Positions 1 to 12,550 of a stretch of 64,000 nt of DNA are shown here, piece after piece (positions within the stretch are counted from its first letter, which is position 1; the number at the start of each line of letters is the position of its first letter). Location of the stretch: NCBI GenBank assembly GCA_963513935.1, contig OY740769.1, positions 104,697,762-104,761,761 on the forward strand. Direction: 5' to 3'. The DNA is from Aphrophora alni (Eukaryota; Arthropoda; Insecta; Hemiptera; Aphrophoridae). The notes below the pieces were generated by a model that saw nothing but the letters and a program-made list of their open reading frames with translations, did not search any database and was not told the origin of the DNA. Position numbers and translations under genes: made by a program.

Positions 1-2700
1 ACAGATCTTTGATAATGTCACTGTCATAGTCATACTGTCTTATTTCAGACTCCATCCTATCTGACTTGTTTTATTTTAGTACTCTAGTAGTTTATACAAT
101 TTGTACATTGCACTGTATTGTAGCTTAGATAGAAAGTTAATGTTCAGTACATTTATTAATTGTTTTGGGACAGTGTTTATTAAATGTAATTTTAGATGTA
201 CCATAAGTTTTCTTAATGGTCATATTTATTATAAATTAAGAATGCATCATACAATTTGTGTCTGAATAAGACACGAGTGTAATTAAAGAATTACTAATGC
301 AGCTAGTTTTTGGTCATTTCAAGTTAATTTAATAGGTACCTTTTGAAATTATAGTTTTGGCTTAAATTAGACTAAAAGGAGTGGAAAATTAATCTTCAGA
401 ATCCTATATAGGTAATATGAGAAAAGTAAGTTCAATTAAAATCTGTTCAATTCGTAAAAAGTTGAAATTTGAATTTTGACGTAGTATAAGTGAAAATTTA
501 TGTTTGGTGTCCCAAAAAATAAAGGGATTTGGAATTTGGTCAAAATCTGTATTTAATTATAAATGTTTAAGTTGACAAACTAATTTAATCTTTTGCAGAT
601 GGTATTGCATTTGTAATATATGTGCTAATTATTTATTTGTTATATTTTGGTTTTTACTTAGCTAAAGGAACTCTGCACCAACAAAAACAAATTTTCGCAT
701 TTATGAGATCAAATTCACATAGAATTTATAGTCCTTAACTAGACCGTGAAATAAGATATAATAGTGAAATTATTTCTCTTAGAACATTTATGTTCTTAAC
801 ATATGCTTCAAAATCCAGACACTTTATAATTTTTAAATACATTCTTAAACCTGTGATGCCTAAGATATTTTTCTATATCAGGTGTATTTGTTGTAAGTGG
901 AAAAAAAAATTAAATCAATTTTTATGCATGCATTACGTAATTTATATGTTTTACTTGTGCATAAAAGTTGTGCAATGATTTTAAAATGTTCTACCTTTCC
1001 TATTGAAGTAGTCTGTAATTTACAGGATAGGTTATATTAAAAGTTTAGTATTACAATACAAAATTTGTTTTGCCAAAGCTGTTTGTCCAAACATTGTAAT
1101 AAATTATGGTACTTGAATTTGAAGTATTGTCAAAAATACTTAATTACAGCATTTAATTAAATAAAGAAAATTTGATTCTCTTCTCTTTTAGCTGATTAAA
1201 CACATCTCAATTGATAATTTTATAAAAGAAATCATTTTATATTTATGTTCTGTACTTGACAATAGGAAATGTTAATCTATCACTTTAGCCTTTGTGTTAT
1301 TAAGTTGTCAATGTTTATCCTACTCTGACAGATTATAAAATAGACTCGGTGCTAAAAATGTCTAAATTGACAAAAAAAAGAAAACATTTAAATTTGTTTT
1401 GCAGTTATGAATTTTTGTTATGATTTTAAATTGTGTAATTCTATAATTTATTTATAAATGTCAAAGCACACTTTTTTAGTTGCTTTAGTAAATAATGTTA
1501 TGTTCTTATGACTAAATGTTATTCATATTTCATTGGTTCAGGTCAAGTTAGACTACCATCTAGAGACAGGTTGAAGGATTAATTTAGCTGTTAAACCAAT
1601 TCAAGCAATTTGCTTAAATTTGTGTCAAAATGAGTTGATATTTCTTCAAGGATTTCTGAGAGAAATGAACTTGACACACACACACAAAACTCTTTTTTAT
1701 TCTAGCCGTTTATGATAGTTAAGTTGTTCCTGTTCCAATTTCTTTACATAATAGCCCTAGGCTTATAATAGTGAAGTAAAAATGTGCTTATTAAATTGTT
1801 GTTTCTTTAGGGCTTAATACCCATCCTCTATGTCCTGCATATAAAGTAACATGTTTCCTACATTCACTGGAGAGAACTTGTCTGATCGATTTAAGAGGAT
1901 CTCGACAATTCCACTCCAAAATAGCGCTTTGTCCATCATATTTCGATACTTACTTATTAAAGACGCTAGCCAATTTTTATCTTTCACAATTCATTATTTC
2001 TGCCCGAAATCAACGATTTAAAATGACTGTTTTATAGCATTTTGACGTTATTTCGACAAATATTTCATCAATTTTTAAGTAAAATCGATCGATTTTTATT
2101 TTATTCCGCTCAAATAATTCTGTTTTTTAAGACCTGTCAAAATCATTTAGTATCAATGTTGTTGTGTGTGGCACAGTAGTTAGCCCAAATGATAAAGAAC
2201 TGTTATAGAGATAACATAATGTATTTATTAATTATGTCGATATATAGGTTGACGAATTTAGTTAGTTTTTTGTAAATTATTTAAACAGGAATCTTAGATA
2301 TACTTAGGTTTATTTTTAGGTTCTAAAATCGTGTGGGGAATAAACTGTAAACACAATATTTTAAGCAAAGATTCAAGGCTAAAGTTTTGTTTGGTCATCA
2401 GCTTTGCATCTCTGATAAAAGATTATGAACGGTTTGCTAAGTGCTGTTATATGTCTAGAGCTACCATAGATAGATAGTTAATCCTGAATGTAGCCAACTT
2501 CTGTAACATTTTAAAATTGTTAGTACTGTATTAATTTTAGCTAATGATATTTAAATATAAATAGGAGGGAAAATTACTATTTAAGCTGATGTAGTCGAAG
2601 ACAACCAATAATTTTAATGATTTACTGATATCTATCTACATTTTCTTCAACATTTGCCATCACATTCTAGATGTGTCTAGAATTATATATGTGGGAAAGT
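1..2700. other. AT-rich non-coding DNA, no gene seen
   Basis: No open frame here resembles a known protein, and no splice-bounded conserved segment was recognised on either strand. The longest open stretch is about 60 codons and of low complexity. Several AATAAA-like motifs occur, as expected by chance at this base composition. It could be intron or 3' flank of a gene to the left, but nothing in the sequence proves that. Confidence 0.5.
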
Positions 2701-2706
2701 ATAAAA

Positions 2707-2729
2707 GAGAGAGAGAGAGAGAGAGAGAA
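2707..2729. repeat. (GA)n microsatellite
   Basis: About eleven GA dinucleotides in a row, followed by a short A run. This is a short version of the much longer GA/TC tracts near 50 kb and 60 kb. Confidence 0.9.
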
Positions 2730-5121
2730 AAAGTGCTTAATTTATAGTTTTTTCAATAAAACAGTGGACCACGGTACAAATCATTAATGTTGTATAAACA
2801 TAAATTTGTTCTCTCTACTTTGTTTACAATTTGTATAGGCTACATTAACTTCGACTTGCTCTAAACCTTGCTAATAGAGGAATGTCTTTTTGATGGGACA
2901 GTATACACTAGTGATGTGCGAGTTCGAATTAAAATAATCGGTTAATGCGAGTATCAAAATCCTCGAAACATCTCGATTATTAAAATCCTCGGATTCGAAA
3001 TAAAATATTCGTAAATAGGAACAAAGAGACTATATAATAATCGTTAGTAATTCACTGATTGGTAAAGCTGAGTTCGAATCCGATGCGCAAATACTCGATT
3101 TCGAAATAATAATACGAATATTGAAATCATTTGAACCGATTAATTCGATTATCCATTTTACCGGAGTATCAACATAGCTAGTTTACACCCCCCCACGTGT
3201 AGTGTTATTCACCGATTGATTGATCATAAATTACAAGTCATTTCATCAGTCTTAGCAAATATTGTTGAAAATAACTAAAGCAACCTTTCTCCTCTCCTCG
3301 ATTTATTTTGTCCAAATTTTTTCCACATTTCGTCTAAACCGTGCGTTGGACGTTTCTGAATATATAGCAAGTTACTTAATATTAAATACAAATTAATTTT
3401 ATGTAAGCTAGACCAATGTCTCAATTTTAAGTCGTTTCTTGCATACAATACGTGTGGCGCTAAACCCATTCCTGAAAGTTAATTAACGTTCATGACGTGT
3501 TACATTGACAAGAGTTTATATATATATTACGCATGCGCCGGTCACATATATAAAACATTTGTTGTCGTTTATTAAAATATTCAAAGAATCCGAGTTCTTA
3601 AAATGCCTATTAAATTACTTTATCCAGAGGTGTTTGGTCGAATTCCTGCTTTGTTAGATCCCGCTAAGAAAAAAACCAAGAAGCTCGTTGCACTAACAAG
3701 GCATGTGACGTAGTCGCAGTGGAGGTGGGGGGAGTCTAAACAGGTGGCTGTGGGGCTGGCTCCAGCCATGGAAATTGTACAAGAAGAGCATTACATAAAT
3801 ATTTTTATAGGCTATATCTCCAAGTAATCAAACCAACTTTTTTAATATTTTTGTTTAAAAATTATATTTTGGCGTTGTATAATATTTTGTTCGTTGAAAG
3901 TATCGATTAAAACAATCTTTGATCTTTGTGTTTTGGAACTAACGAATATATAAAACGATTTCATAAGTACGGTATGAATATCAAAGTCAATCTCTCCGAC
4001 TTTAAAAAAGTAAGCGTTTCATAAAAAAAGTTCATTAAATAAAATTAATGAAAGTTTTGGGAGAACCCTGAGTGTGCAAACCGATATCAACTCAAAAAAC
4101 TGGTGCTTAATCCTCTACACACGCTAAAAGTGAAACTTCGTAAAAGACTGGGAAGAAGCAAATGCTTTCTCATAGATACACACGTTTATACATTTACAGT
4201 TAGAAATGTTAGACCTCGGTAATATCACTGATAATTTTCCCATGCTTACTAATTTTTTCGCTCCAGTCCGCGTATAGAAGTTTATTTTGGTACATGGCAG
4301 TAACACATTATATATAATACAGATGATTTTAACTAAGTTATTGCTTAGTTTATTTTTGGTACATGGCAGCAACACATCACATACATTCAAAATAATTTTA
4401 ACTGAGAAAGTTATTGATTATTTTATTTTGGCACATGAATTATCATTACACAATTTTTTATTTCCGTTACACTTTTTCGTTCCTCTCAATTCGATTTCAC
4501 TCCACCAAAAAAATTGCCGTAATGAAATAATCAATAATAATCAATTTCAATAAAAAATAATTGAATTTTAAATTAGTACGAGCTACACTAAAATAATTGT
4601 ACTGTATGTCTCAAAAGTGTTGAAGGGCCTAGGGCTTGCTAGACGGCTTTCAATCGAGTAATGTGTGTAACACATTGATTCTCGTTGCTTTTGTTCTACA
4701 ATAATTTGCAACCGGAGTTCGCGAACAACTGTAGCATAACAGTTTCCTCATGATGCTCTGTCAATGACTTACATATGACATTTTAAAAATTGTTGCGCCT
4801 ACTCCTTATTAACCTTTACTTGCAAGGGTTCGCAATATCTAAGGGCAGATAATTTCAAATTTGAATAATCAAACAAATGAAAAAACTTTGAAACAAGACT
4901 AAATTATATCTCATATCTAATTTAGAAATCGGATTGCCTTATAGAGCGCTTCTCAGATGACGCGCATTATTTCAAAAAACACTTCTTTGCCCAGGGAACC
5001 TCAAAACAAATATTTTCATTAAAACCTAAAATAGATTTTTGTCTTATCACGACTTCCTCTGCTGTACTACGTGAGAGAATTATATTAGTCTTGTTGTTTA
5101 AAGGTGTGAAACCTCTCGGTC
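2730..5121. other. Non-coding DNA with one short direct repeat
   Basis: No gene recognised. The stretch 2905-3170 is rich in repeated TCGAAAT/CTCGATT-type words and begins with a TAGTGATGTGC-like string that resembles some hAT ends. No convincing matching right end was found, so it is not called as an element. A pyrimidine run lies near 3187. Confidence 0.4.
4281..4440. repeat. ~70-bp tandem repeat, about 2.3 copies
   Basis: The phrase TTTTGGTACATGGCAG recurs at about 4285 and 4354, with a diverged third copy near 4426 (TTTTGGCACATG). The spacing is 69-72 bp. The intervening sequence (AACACAT, then AT-rich, then ATTTTAACT) is also shared. Short open frames on both strands here are by-products of the repeat. 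Confidence 0.7.
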
Positions 5122-6200
5122 TAGAGCAAAGCTGAACCATAATAGGGATCAAAGGATAACAAGGTTAGTTGCAGGGAAACTGGTGTAATCCAGAGCAAAG
5201 ATTTACCGAAATAGGGTCATAGATTAGCATGGTTAGATGTAGGGAAACCTGGTTTAATCCAGAGCAAAGATTTACCAAAATAGGGATCGAAGAATATCAT
5301 AGTTAGATGCAAGGAAATCTGGTTTAATCCAGAGCAAAGATTTACCAAAATAGGGATCAAAGAATAGCAAGGTTAGATGTAGGGAAACCTGGTTTAATCC
5401 AGAGCAAAGATTTACCAAAATAGGGATCGAAGAATATCATAGTTAGATGTAAAGAAATCTGGTTTAATCCAGAGCAAAGATTTACCGAAATAGGGATCAA
5501 AGAATAGCAAGATTAGATGTAGGGAAACCTGGTTTAATCCAGAGCAAAGATTTACCAAAATAGGGATCAAAGAATATCATAGTTAGATGTAAGGAAATCT
5601 GGTTTAATCCAGACCAAAGATTTACCAAAATAGGGATCAAAGAATATTATAGTTAGATGTAAGGAAATCTGGTTTAATCCAGAGCAAAGATTTACCGAAA
5701 TAGGGATCAAAGAATAGCAAGATTAGATGTAGGGAAACTTGGTTTAATCCAGAGCAAAGATTTACCAAAATAGGGATCAAAGAATATCATAGTTAGATGT
5801 AAGGAAATCTGGTTTAATCCAGAGCAAAGATTTACCAAAATAGGGATCAAAGAATATCATAGTTAGATGTAAGGAAATCTGGTTTAATCCAGAGCAAAGA
5901 TTTACAGAAATAGGGATCAAAGAATAGCAAGATTAGATGTAGGGAAACCTGGTTTAATCCAGAGCAAAGATTTACCAAAATAGGGATCAAAGAATATCAT
6001 AGTTAGATGTAAGGAAATCTGGTTTAATCCAGAGCAAAGATTTACCAAAATAGGGATCAAAGAATATCATAGTTAGATGTAAGGAAATCTGGTTTAATCC
6101 AGAGCAAAGATTTACAGAAATAGGGATCAAAGAATAGCAAGATTAGATGTAGGGAAACCTGGTTTTATCCAGAGCTAAGGTGAACCAAAATTGGGAGCAT
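5122..6200. repeat. 70-bp satellite array, ~15 copies with higher-order periodicity
   Basis: Head-to-tail units of 70 bp begin with AGAGCAAAGATTTAC and end with GGTTTAATCC. Unit starts fall every 70 bp from 5191 to 6171 (5191/5192, 5261, 5331, 5401 and so on). Two variants alternate. Variant A has AGCAAG/AGATTAG and AGGGAAACCT. Variant B has TATCATAGTTAG and AAGGAAATCT. The order reads A-B-A-B and then A-B-B repeated three times, ending in A. The first and last units are the most diverged, as expected for array edges. Confidence 0.95.
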
Positions 6201-8878
6201 CCATCTTGCTGTTCAATTAAAAATAAAAACCTCTCTTTAGTGATATAATTATATAGTGTAACATTTTTTGCTTATTTTCCCACCTTTGAAATTTATGATA
6301 CTCTTTACTAATTTAGCAATGTAACTCAGGCGTAGCAGGGTATTTTAGCTGAGTATACTCAGACCCCATAGATTTTATAGACGCGAGACCTTATGGATTT
6401 TATAGATACCTAAGTGGTATTTTATAGTAGTTAATTACCTCGGTTATATTGGTTTACCTAAACTCCTGACAAGAAAGGTATACAATACTACTTTGTCTTT
6501 GGTTAAACCAAGCTAAGTCTAAGCGCCACAAAGTATGTTGCTGAGCGGGTTGTAATCTTGAGATTATGTTTATTCCACTGATAACACGTATATGCTGATT
6601 ACGCTAGCGTCTTGTCTTGTAGACCTTGGTTCCCGCGGTACATTAAAATCAAAATGGTTCATAACAAATTGACAGCTAGTCGTACTGGGAACAAATGAGA
6701 ATCACGGGTTATAGCTTGCTTTATGACTTCGCGTAGTGCGCCTAATTATAAAGTCGGTAAACCAATCTCGTAAGGTAATAAGAAACCGGGGTACAGTCTG
6801 GTGTTACTATAATATAGACCTCCAGTCAGTCACGTTTATTTCAACTGTTTCCTTTGATTTAACATATGACTTTATTATGTAAGTATAGTACGAGTATTAT
6901 AATTTTCTTTGTTCTTTCTAGAACACAATGTTATTACATTCTGAGTATTATTTGGATCATAATAACTAAAGATAAAATGCTTTCTTTTAGCGCTGACTTT
7001 TCAGAAACTGTTTCAACTAATTTTTGTTCACGTGAAACAAAATGAAAGTAACTCAGAAAATGCTATAAGAACAAAGCATACAAATTCTCGATTTCAAATT
7101 TTGCATAGTTGTAACCTTTAAAGGCCTTAACAAACTGCATTGAAGCTATCCGACCAAAGTTTTATATTTTTTCATAAAACCACCCTTTTTGAAATTTTCG
7201 ACCATTAAAAAAAATATTTAAGAATTAGTAAAACCTAGTTTATACTCTACATTTGACGATAATTTACCCAAAATCCCGTATACTGAAGCTACTATTGCTG
7301 ATTTATTTTAATTTGTGTTTTTTATCATAGATTCACATTTTTAAGCTTCATTGGATAATTTAAACTGCATGAAATGAGCTATTGTTCTGCGATGTTCGAG
7401 TTCAAATTATTCTTAAAAAGCATTTTCTTAAAATTCGATAATAGGGCGCAATTTTTTTGTTTTAACAAATTGATGTCACTAGAGCGATTACTAAAATAAG
7501 TTTAGCCGTCGTGGAACGTCAGGTAGATATGAAACATCCAAATTCATTTTTATGAAAAGTATGTAAAAGGGAAAAAAGGTATTTGAAGGAAATAATAATG
7601 AAAATAAAAAAATGTTAAAATTTTTGCAAATAAAAAGATTATTATATTTTGACAAAAAAAATTGTTTTAAATATTGTCAGGTGTAACGTAATACTGTAGT
7701 AACTGTCGATGCTGTCTCATGGTTGGTCGATAATAACTGAAATATGCGACGAAAGTGTTAGACAACGATATCGAGGTATCTAATGCAACTATTGTCGTTC
7801 CATATTATCTAGCTGTAGATTCTCTTGGGTTGTTATTAATGTGCAACTGAAATTCTTCTTTAAGGAATGAAATCAATTGCAAAATTCACATTAAAGTCTT
7901 CTTCTAAAATTAATGGTAGTTCGTGTAAATTGTCATAACATTAACTAAAATACGTACATATTTTTACACATAATTTCATAAAGAACAAACAAAACTCCAC
8001 ATTTAAATAAAAATATTTTCAATAATGCTACTCGTGGCGCAGAGAGGCACTACAAGTAACGTTTGACCATCCAATAGTCGCTCTTAGTCCCGTACCATCA
8101 TTTAGATGTTTCACATAAAAAAACACACACACACACACAGACACAGATCGGAAAAATTATTTCAATGGTTAGGCTCGGTGTATATTTGGTATTGATGTGG
8201 CGTTTTGATGGCGAAGACTACAATAGCTAGAATTTCTATATTATAAATTTAATAATATTATTGATCTTCTAGCTATAGAAATATAGCAGATATATTTATA
8301 AGCAAATATAGGCTACTGTATAAAACTCCATATAACATGATTTCAGCTCGTACATTTTATTCCACCCTGACTTTGTTTTGCACAAATATTTTCCTAGCCA
8401 CGCTACATTTGATCCTATCCCCTTCACTCAACATTTCTTTTGAGGTAAAATGAACGCGACGGGGATTGGGAAGGGAACGATGATCAAGGGAAAGTTAAAC
8501 TGAGTTGGTCGATGCGGAAACGACGTTCTTCACAAGGGATGATAAATTCACGATTTAATTACGGGAAGCTAGAGCGAGCAATTTGTATTGACTTCGTTTG
8601 TAAAATATGACATATCATCAGGCCTATAGTTCCTCACCCCTAGGCTGTGGTACTAACTAGGCTAATTAACTACATTTAAAAGGGTTAAAATTAGAATATT
8701 TGAAAAAAAAATTAATATCCGCCTTAGTTATGCCACATTGGCATTTATATTGAAATGTTAATTATTATATGACTGTTCGTAAAACCTATACAGACTATAA
8801 ATAAATAGCTACAGTTAGCCTATGTAATATTGTTTTTAAGATCAACTGATTTATTTATTTTTTAGGTTAAAATGAGTA
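6201..8878. other. Non-coding DNA, no gene seen
   Basis: AT-rich sequence with no recognisable coding segment. It contains a short (CA)n run near 8126-8140. A word at about 8230, AATTTCTATATTATAAATT, recurs at about 19318, which suggests a dispersed repeat fragment. Confidence 0.5.
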
Positions 8879-8886
8879 CGTTGCTA

Positions 8887-9633
8887 GGTAATTATATAGC
8901 AGAGCTGCCTCACTTCAAAATCAATTTTTAAAGGTTTTATTCGTCAAATAAATGGGTAATTATATAGCAGAGCTGCCTCACTTCAAAATCAATTTTTAAA
9001 GGTTTTATTCGTCAAATAAATGTTGGAAAAATATTTTATTGTCGAAAAAAAGTGTCGGAAAGATGATTACATAATATAATTACACAAGAAAGTCTTAATC
9101 AGAGTCAAATTCTGCTGCAAATTCAGTAGAAGAGGAATTTATTGAATTTAAATGTATTTCACTCGTAATTCGCCATAAATGATGAAAACGAGTATTATAC
9201 TCATTGTACTTTCTCTTAAACATAAATTCGGCTATATGGCCATGGAAATGTTGTTTTGAATTTCCATATCGCGGCACATTTCCTCGCACCTCCCTCCATT
9301 GACGTTCAATTGTCTGCGTATGTGCTTCAGTGTACGCATATGTAGGGCTGTATTATTATATGTCACGAAAGGTTTGGCCAGGTTGCTATATATATTATAT
9401 AACCACCTGGCCAAACCTTCCGTACGTTTATTGAAGTGAATGTCATGAGTATGAAAGATAACACAGAGTTAATTTTTTCACGAAAAAACTACTTGTGTAA
9501 TTGTATTATTGTATTATGTAATCATCTTTCCGACACTTTTTTTCGATAGTAAAATATTTTTCCAACATTTATTTGACGAATAAAACCCATAAAAATTGAT
9601 TTTGAAGTGAGGCAGCTCTGCTATATAATTACC
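8887..9633. mobile_element. Merlin-type (IS1595-like) DNA transposon, internally deleted
   Basis: The element is flanked by perfect 8-bp direct repeats CGTTGCTA (8879-8886 and 9634-9641). The terminal inverted repeats start GGTAATTATATAGCAGAG and extend, with some mismatches, roughly 170 bp inward. The left end is present twice in direct orientation, starting at 8887 and again at 8955, so 68 bp were duplicated. Inside, on the minus strand, is the C-terminal part of a transposase. An 8-9-bp target duplication is known for Merlin elements and fits the coding remnant. A 15-bp stem (9369-9383 with 9405-9419) lies inside the element. Confidence 0.85.
9095..9345 (-). pseudogene. Merlin/IS1595-family transposase, C-terminal remnant
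   Basis: The minus-strand frame ending at 9095 reads TEAHTQTIERQWREVRGNVP, then RYG, then a segment with HIAEFMFKRKY. The T-H-T-Q-x-I-E-x-x-W-R signature and the following PR-x-G and AEF-x-x-R motifs are those of the C-terminal half of ISXO2/IS1595-like transposases, to which eukaryotic Merlin belongs. The frame ends in a natural-looking stop. Upstream of about 9345 (the protein's N-terminal side) the frame is lost, and only about 80 residues remain of a protein that would normally be near 250-300. The catalytic core is absent, so the copy is non-autonomous. Confidence 0.8.
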
Positions 9634-9851
9634 CGTTGCTAAAATATTTTAATATTTACAAAGCCATATTAGTTTCGCCATGTTATAATCAACATTACGA
9701 CCTAGTAATAACAGGTCTATTAAACTCAAACTTAGATAAAAAAGCATTTTAGTTTTTACCGTTTAATCCAAAATAGCGGCAATAGGAGATACAATTAACA
9801 CTAAGTACACTATTCCCCCCCCCCACCGCCTTATGATCTACTTCTAATATA

Positions 9852-10748
9852 CAGGGTGTACATAAAGTATCTGAACGGTGTTATATTTTTTGAACCATTG
9901 CAGATTATGCAATAAAATTTATCACATCAATATTACACCTTAAAATCTACTTTTTGAAGCAATTATCAATTTTTCATCAACTTATGGTGATGGCCCGCAG
10001 GGAGTCGGGAGAAAATCTTAAAAAGAGCATAGGTGGAGTTTTACATCATATTAAAGGTCACTGTTAGGTCATACAGTCCTACAAATATTTACCCTATACA
10101 AAATGGCGGCAGTTTAAAGTTACAATGTTGGGCTTGTTGGAAAGGGTTTAATTTTCTTTCTCTAAAATGACTCTTCACCTCCAGTGGGAACGGTCTACGA
10201 GGAGGAACCCTAGATCACCAGCACATCAACTTAAAGTGATATTTGAGTAAAACATTTATCGCAGACCACATCATAAAAATAGGACGCTGTCAGAAATGAC
10301 AACCATTTCAAAATTTATTAACTTTCAATAACTCTGGTTGTGGTTATCATTGTAGCTTACCTTTGTATACAATAAATTTTCAAATTGTTTTCCTTTTGTA
10401 GTTTGGCAGTGAGCTAGGCGGTTGTGATGGCCATTCAATACGCTCCATAACATCTCAGTAGATATTTCGATGTATTAAATTGTAACTTTAAACTGTTAAG
10501 TGAACCTTTTGAGGTAGGATTTGTGGGATTGTATGACCTAACAGTGACCTTTAATATGATGTAAAACCCTTATGCTCTCTTTAAGATTTTCTTCAGACTC
10601 CCTGCAAGCCATCCTCTTAAGTTGATGAAAAATTGATAATTGCTTCAAAATGTAGATTTTATGGTATAGTATTAATGTACTAAATTTTATTTGCTTAATC
10701 TGCAATGGTTCAAAATATAACGCCGTTCTGATACTTTTGGACACCCAG
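9852..10748. mobile_element. Long-TIR element with CAGGGTGT ends and TA target site
   Basis: The left arm (about 9852-10125) and right arm (about 10482-10748) are inverted copies about 270 bp long. The arms include recognisable blocks such as TGACCTAACAGTGACCTTTA and its complement. The outer ends read CAGGGTGT and ACACCCAG, each next to TA (9850-9851 and 10749-10750). No transposase is visible. This matches a non-autonomous Tc1/mariner-superfamily (MITE-like) element. A 75-codon open frame in the right arm is incidental. Confidence 0.75.
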
Positions 10749-10752
10749 TATA

Positions 10753-12330
10753 TTCCATATTCCAACCTCCTCTAACAAACTGTTTTATTAATTTTCTTGC
10801 TTTATATGTATTACTAATTTATATTACATTCTTTATTTATTTTACTTTTTTTTTGTATTTCCCCCTTAATTTTGGGATAACTAAAATTGCTGGGATACCT
10901 CATTTTTTAGTGGAGCTCTTTCAAGATCCAATAGGCCAGCGGCTCCACCTTATCTTAAACACTCGTACCAGTGCAAAAATGGTCTTATTAAGTAGCGGAT
11001 ACAAAAAAAAAAAAAAAAAATCGGAAGGACGTAATTCGGTCGTTATTTTATAAATTAATATTTAGTACTAATGTGATGAATCGGAACAACGACAAATTCA
11101 CATTAAGTATTAATATTTCCATGCTACTACTTTGTTATTGAAATGTACTACAAATAAAGTGATGCAGTAGACTATAATTTTGTACTTGAACATTCAAACT
11201 ATCATGTGCAGAAAAAAGAAATTTTAAATTTGTAATATTGTTTGAATAAGAAAGAAAAACGCTGCTTCCGCTGAAGTTGTTAAAAACAAAACAAAATTCG
11301 TAACTAAAGAGTCAATATTTTTCCATATGATATATAACAAAGACTTAGTTCTTGGTGTACAATTCGTGGTATTCCTTATATTAATATCTAACTTCGCTTC
11401 GCTCAGACGTCAATTCATCATTCCGAGCTTCGGCCTCGTTATATTAATTTGTTGTCCTAATGCATGAAGAAAAACCAATAAAATAAGAAAGGTTAATGTC
11501 ATTAAACAAATCACCTTAAAATTTGATGCTGACATTTATAACTAAAACAACATACTATACTCTCAACGAAGTATTTTTTTTAACGTATGTAATTGGTATC
11601 CGGGCGTTATTCAGCTACAACTCGGACGTGGTACCGCAAAGTGGCGCCAAGATACTTAGGTTAGGTTATGTTAGGTTATGGCGTCCAGTTGTTGATTTTT
11701 TCATGTGTTGCGGTGCTCCACTTCTTCATTATTTTAACGGGCATAAAGTGAAGACGTTAAGTAACAAACAAAAAATCCCTATCCCTTTTAAATCCCCCAA
11801 AATAGGTTTTGGTAGATAACTACAGTGTCACCAACTTATGCTAATCTTTAAGAACCAATTACACAAGTTAGACTATGGGCGGCTCGCCTTTATAACTGTT
11901 TTAAAATCAGCGTTAGTTATTTTGGTGCAATATTAAAACGTATAACCAAAAACAGTCTGTAAAACATAAGAAAAGCGTAATAGTCGTTGAGTTTGATATT
12001 TTATATTTATCCACAGTTTGATTTAGGCTATAAATTTTGATTTTAAGATATTCCTACTTAAAGGCAGCACTCGTGGTTTATTTTCCTTTATTAATAGATA
12101 ATTCCTGTGTAGATGGGGCTCACTCAGTGTGTTAGGTTTTTATCATAGATCCTACATTTGATCTAAATCGCTAACGGCGATTTTAAAGTATTCTAATGTT
12201 TACAACGACGCGTAACCTTTTGTTTAACACAAACCGATTACTCCTGTGTAGATGGATGACGCTCTCAGTATGTTTAGGTTTTAATCATGGGACTCTCGGT
12301 TTAGATTTATATAGGAAATTTGATTTTTGT
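10753..12330. other. Non-coding DNA with a TTAGG-like patch
   Basis: No gene recognised. Around 11656-11680 there is TTAGGTTAGG followed by TTATGTTAGGTTATGG, which resembles the insect telomeric motif but is only a few degenerate units. An A run of about 18 lies near 11003. The 98-codon open frame at 11523-11819 has no recognisable domain or signal. Confidence 0.5.
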
Positions 12331-12550
12331 TTTTATAAATAAATATTGAGCTTGACTTGTGAGATAATTTATTAGATAGAAAAAAATTCGAACACAAGAT
12401 CTCAAAAAAATTACGTTTATTTAATCAAACGCGTTTCAACGACAAAGTCGCCATCCTCAGTGATACATGAGCTACAATAACAAACTTATAACATAACTAT
12501 GAAAGGCGTTTGATTAAATAAGCGTAATTTTTGTGAAATCCTTTGTTTTT
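12331..12550. mobile_element. Foldback repeat, copy 1 (rearranged)
   Basis: Shares a long block with 40141-40425, from AAATATTGAGCTTGACTTGTG through the phrases GATCTCA, TTTCAACGACAAAG and CAGTGATACATGAG. Its right part contains a short inverted return copy (GCGTTTGATTAAATAAGCG at 12507) of the left arm, so it is a shortened form of the same foldback family. No coding capacity. Confidence 0.65.

Noticed and set aside
2905..3180. hAT-type MITE starting TAGTGATGTGC
   Set aside because: No convincing matching right end or 8-bp duplication could be found by eye.
5122..6200. CRISPR array
   Set aside because: Units are contiguous 70-bp tandem copies with no unique spacers, and the genome is animal. 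The same applies to the arrays at 28.7-36 kb.
11656..11680. Interstitial telomere
   Set aside because: Only a few imperfect TTAGG-like units; too short to claim.
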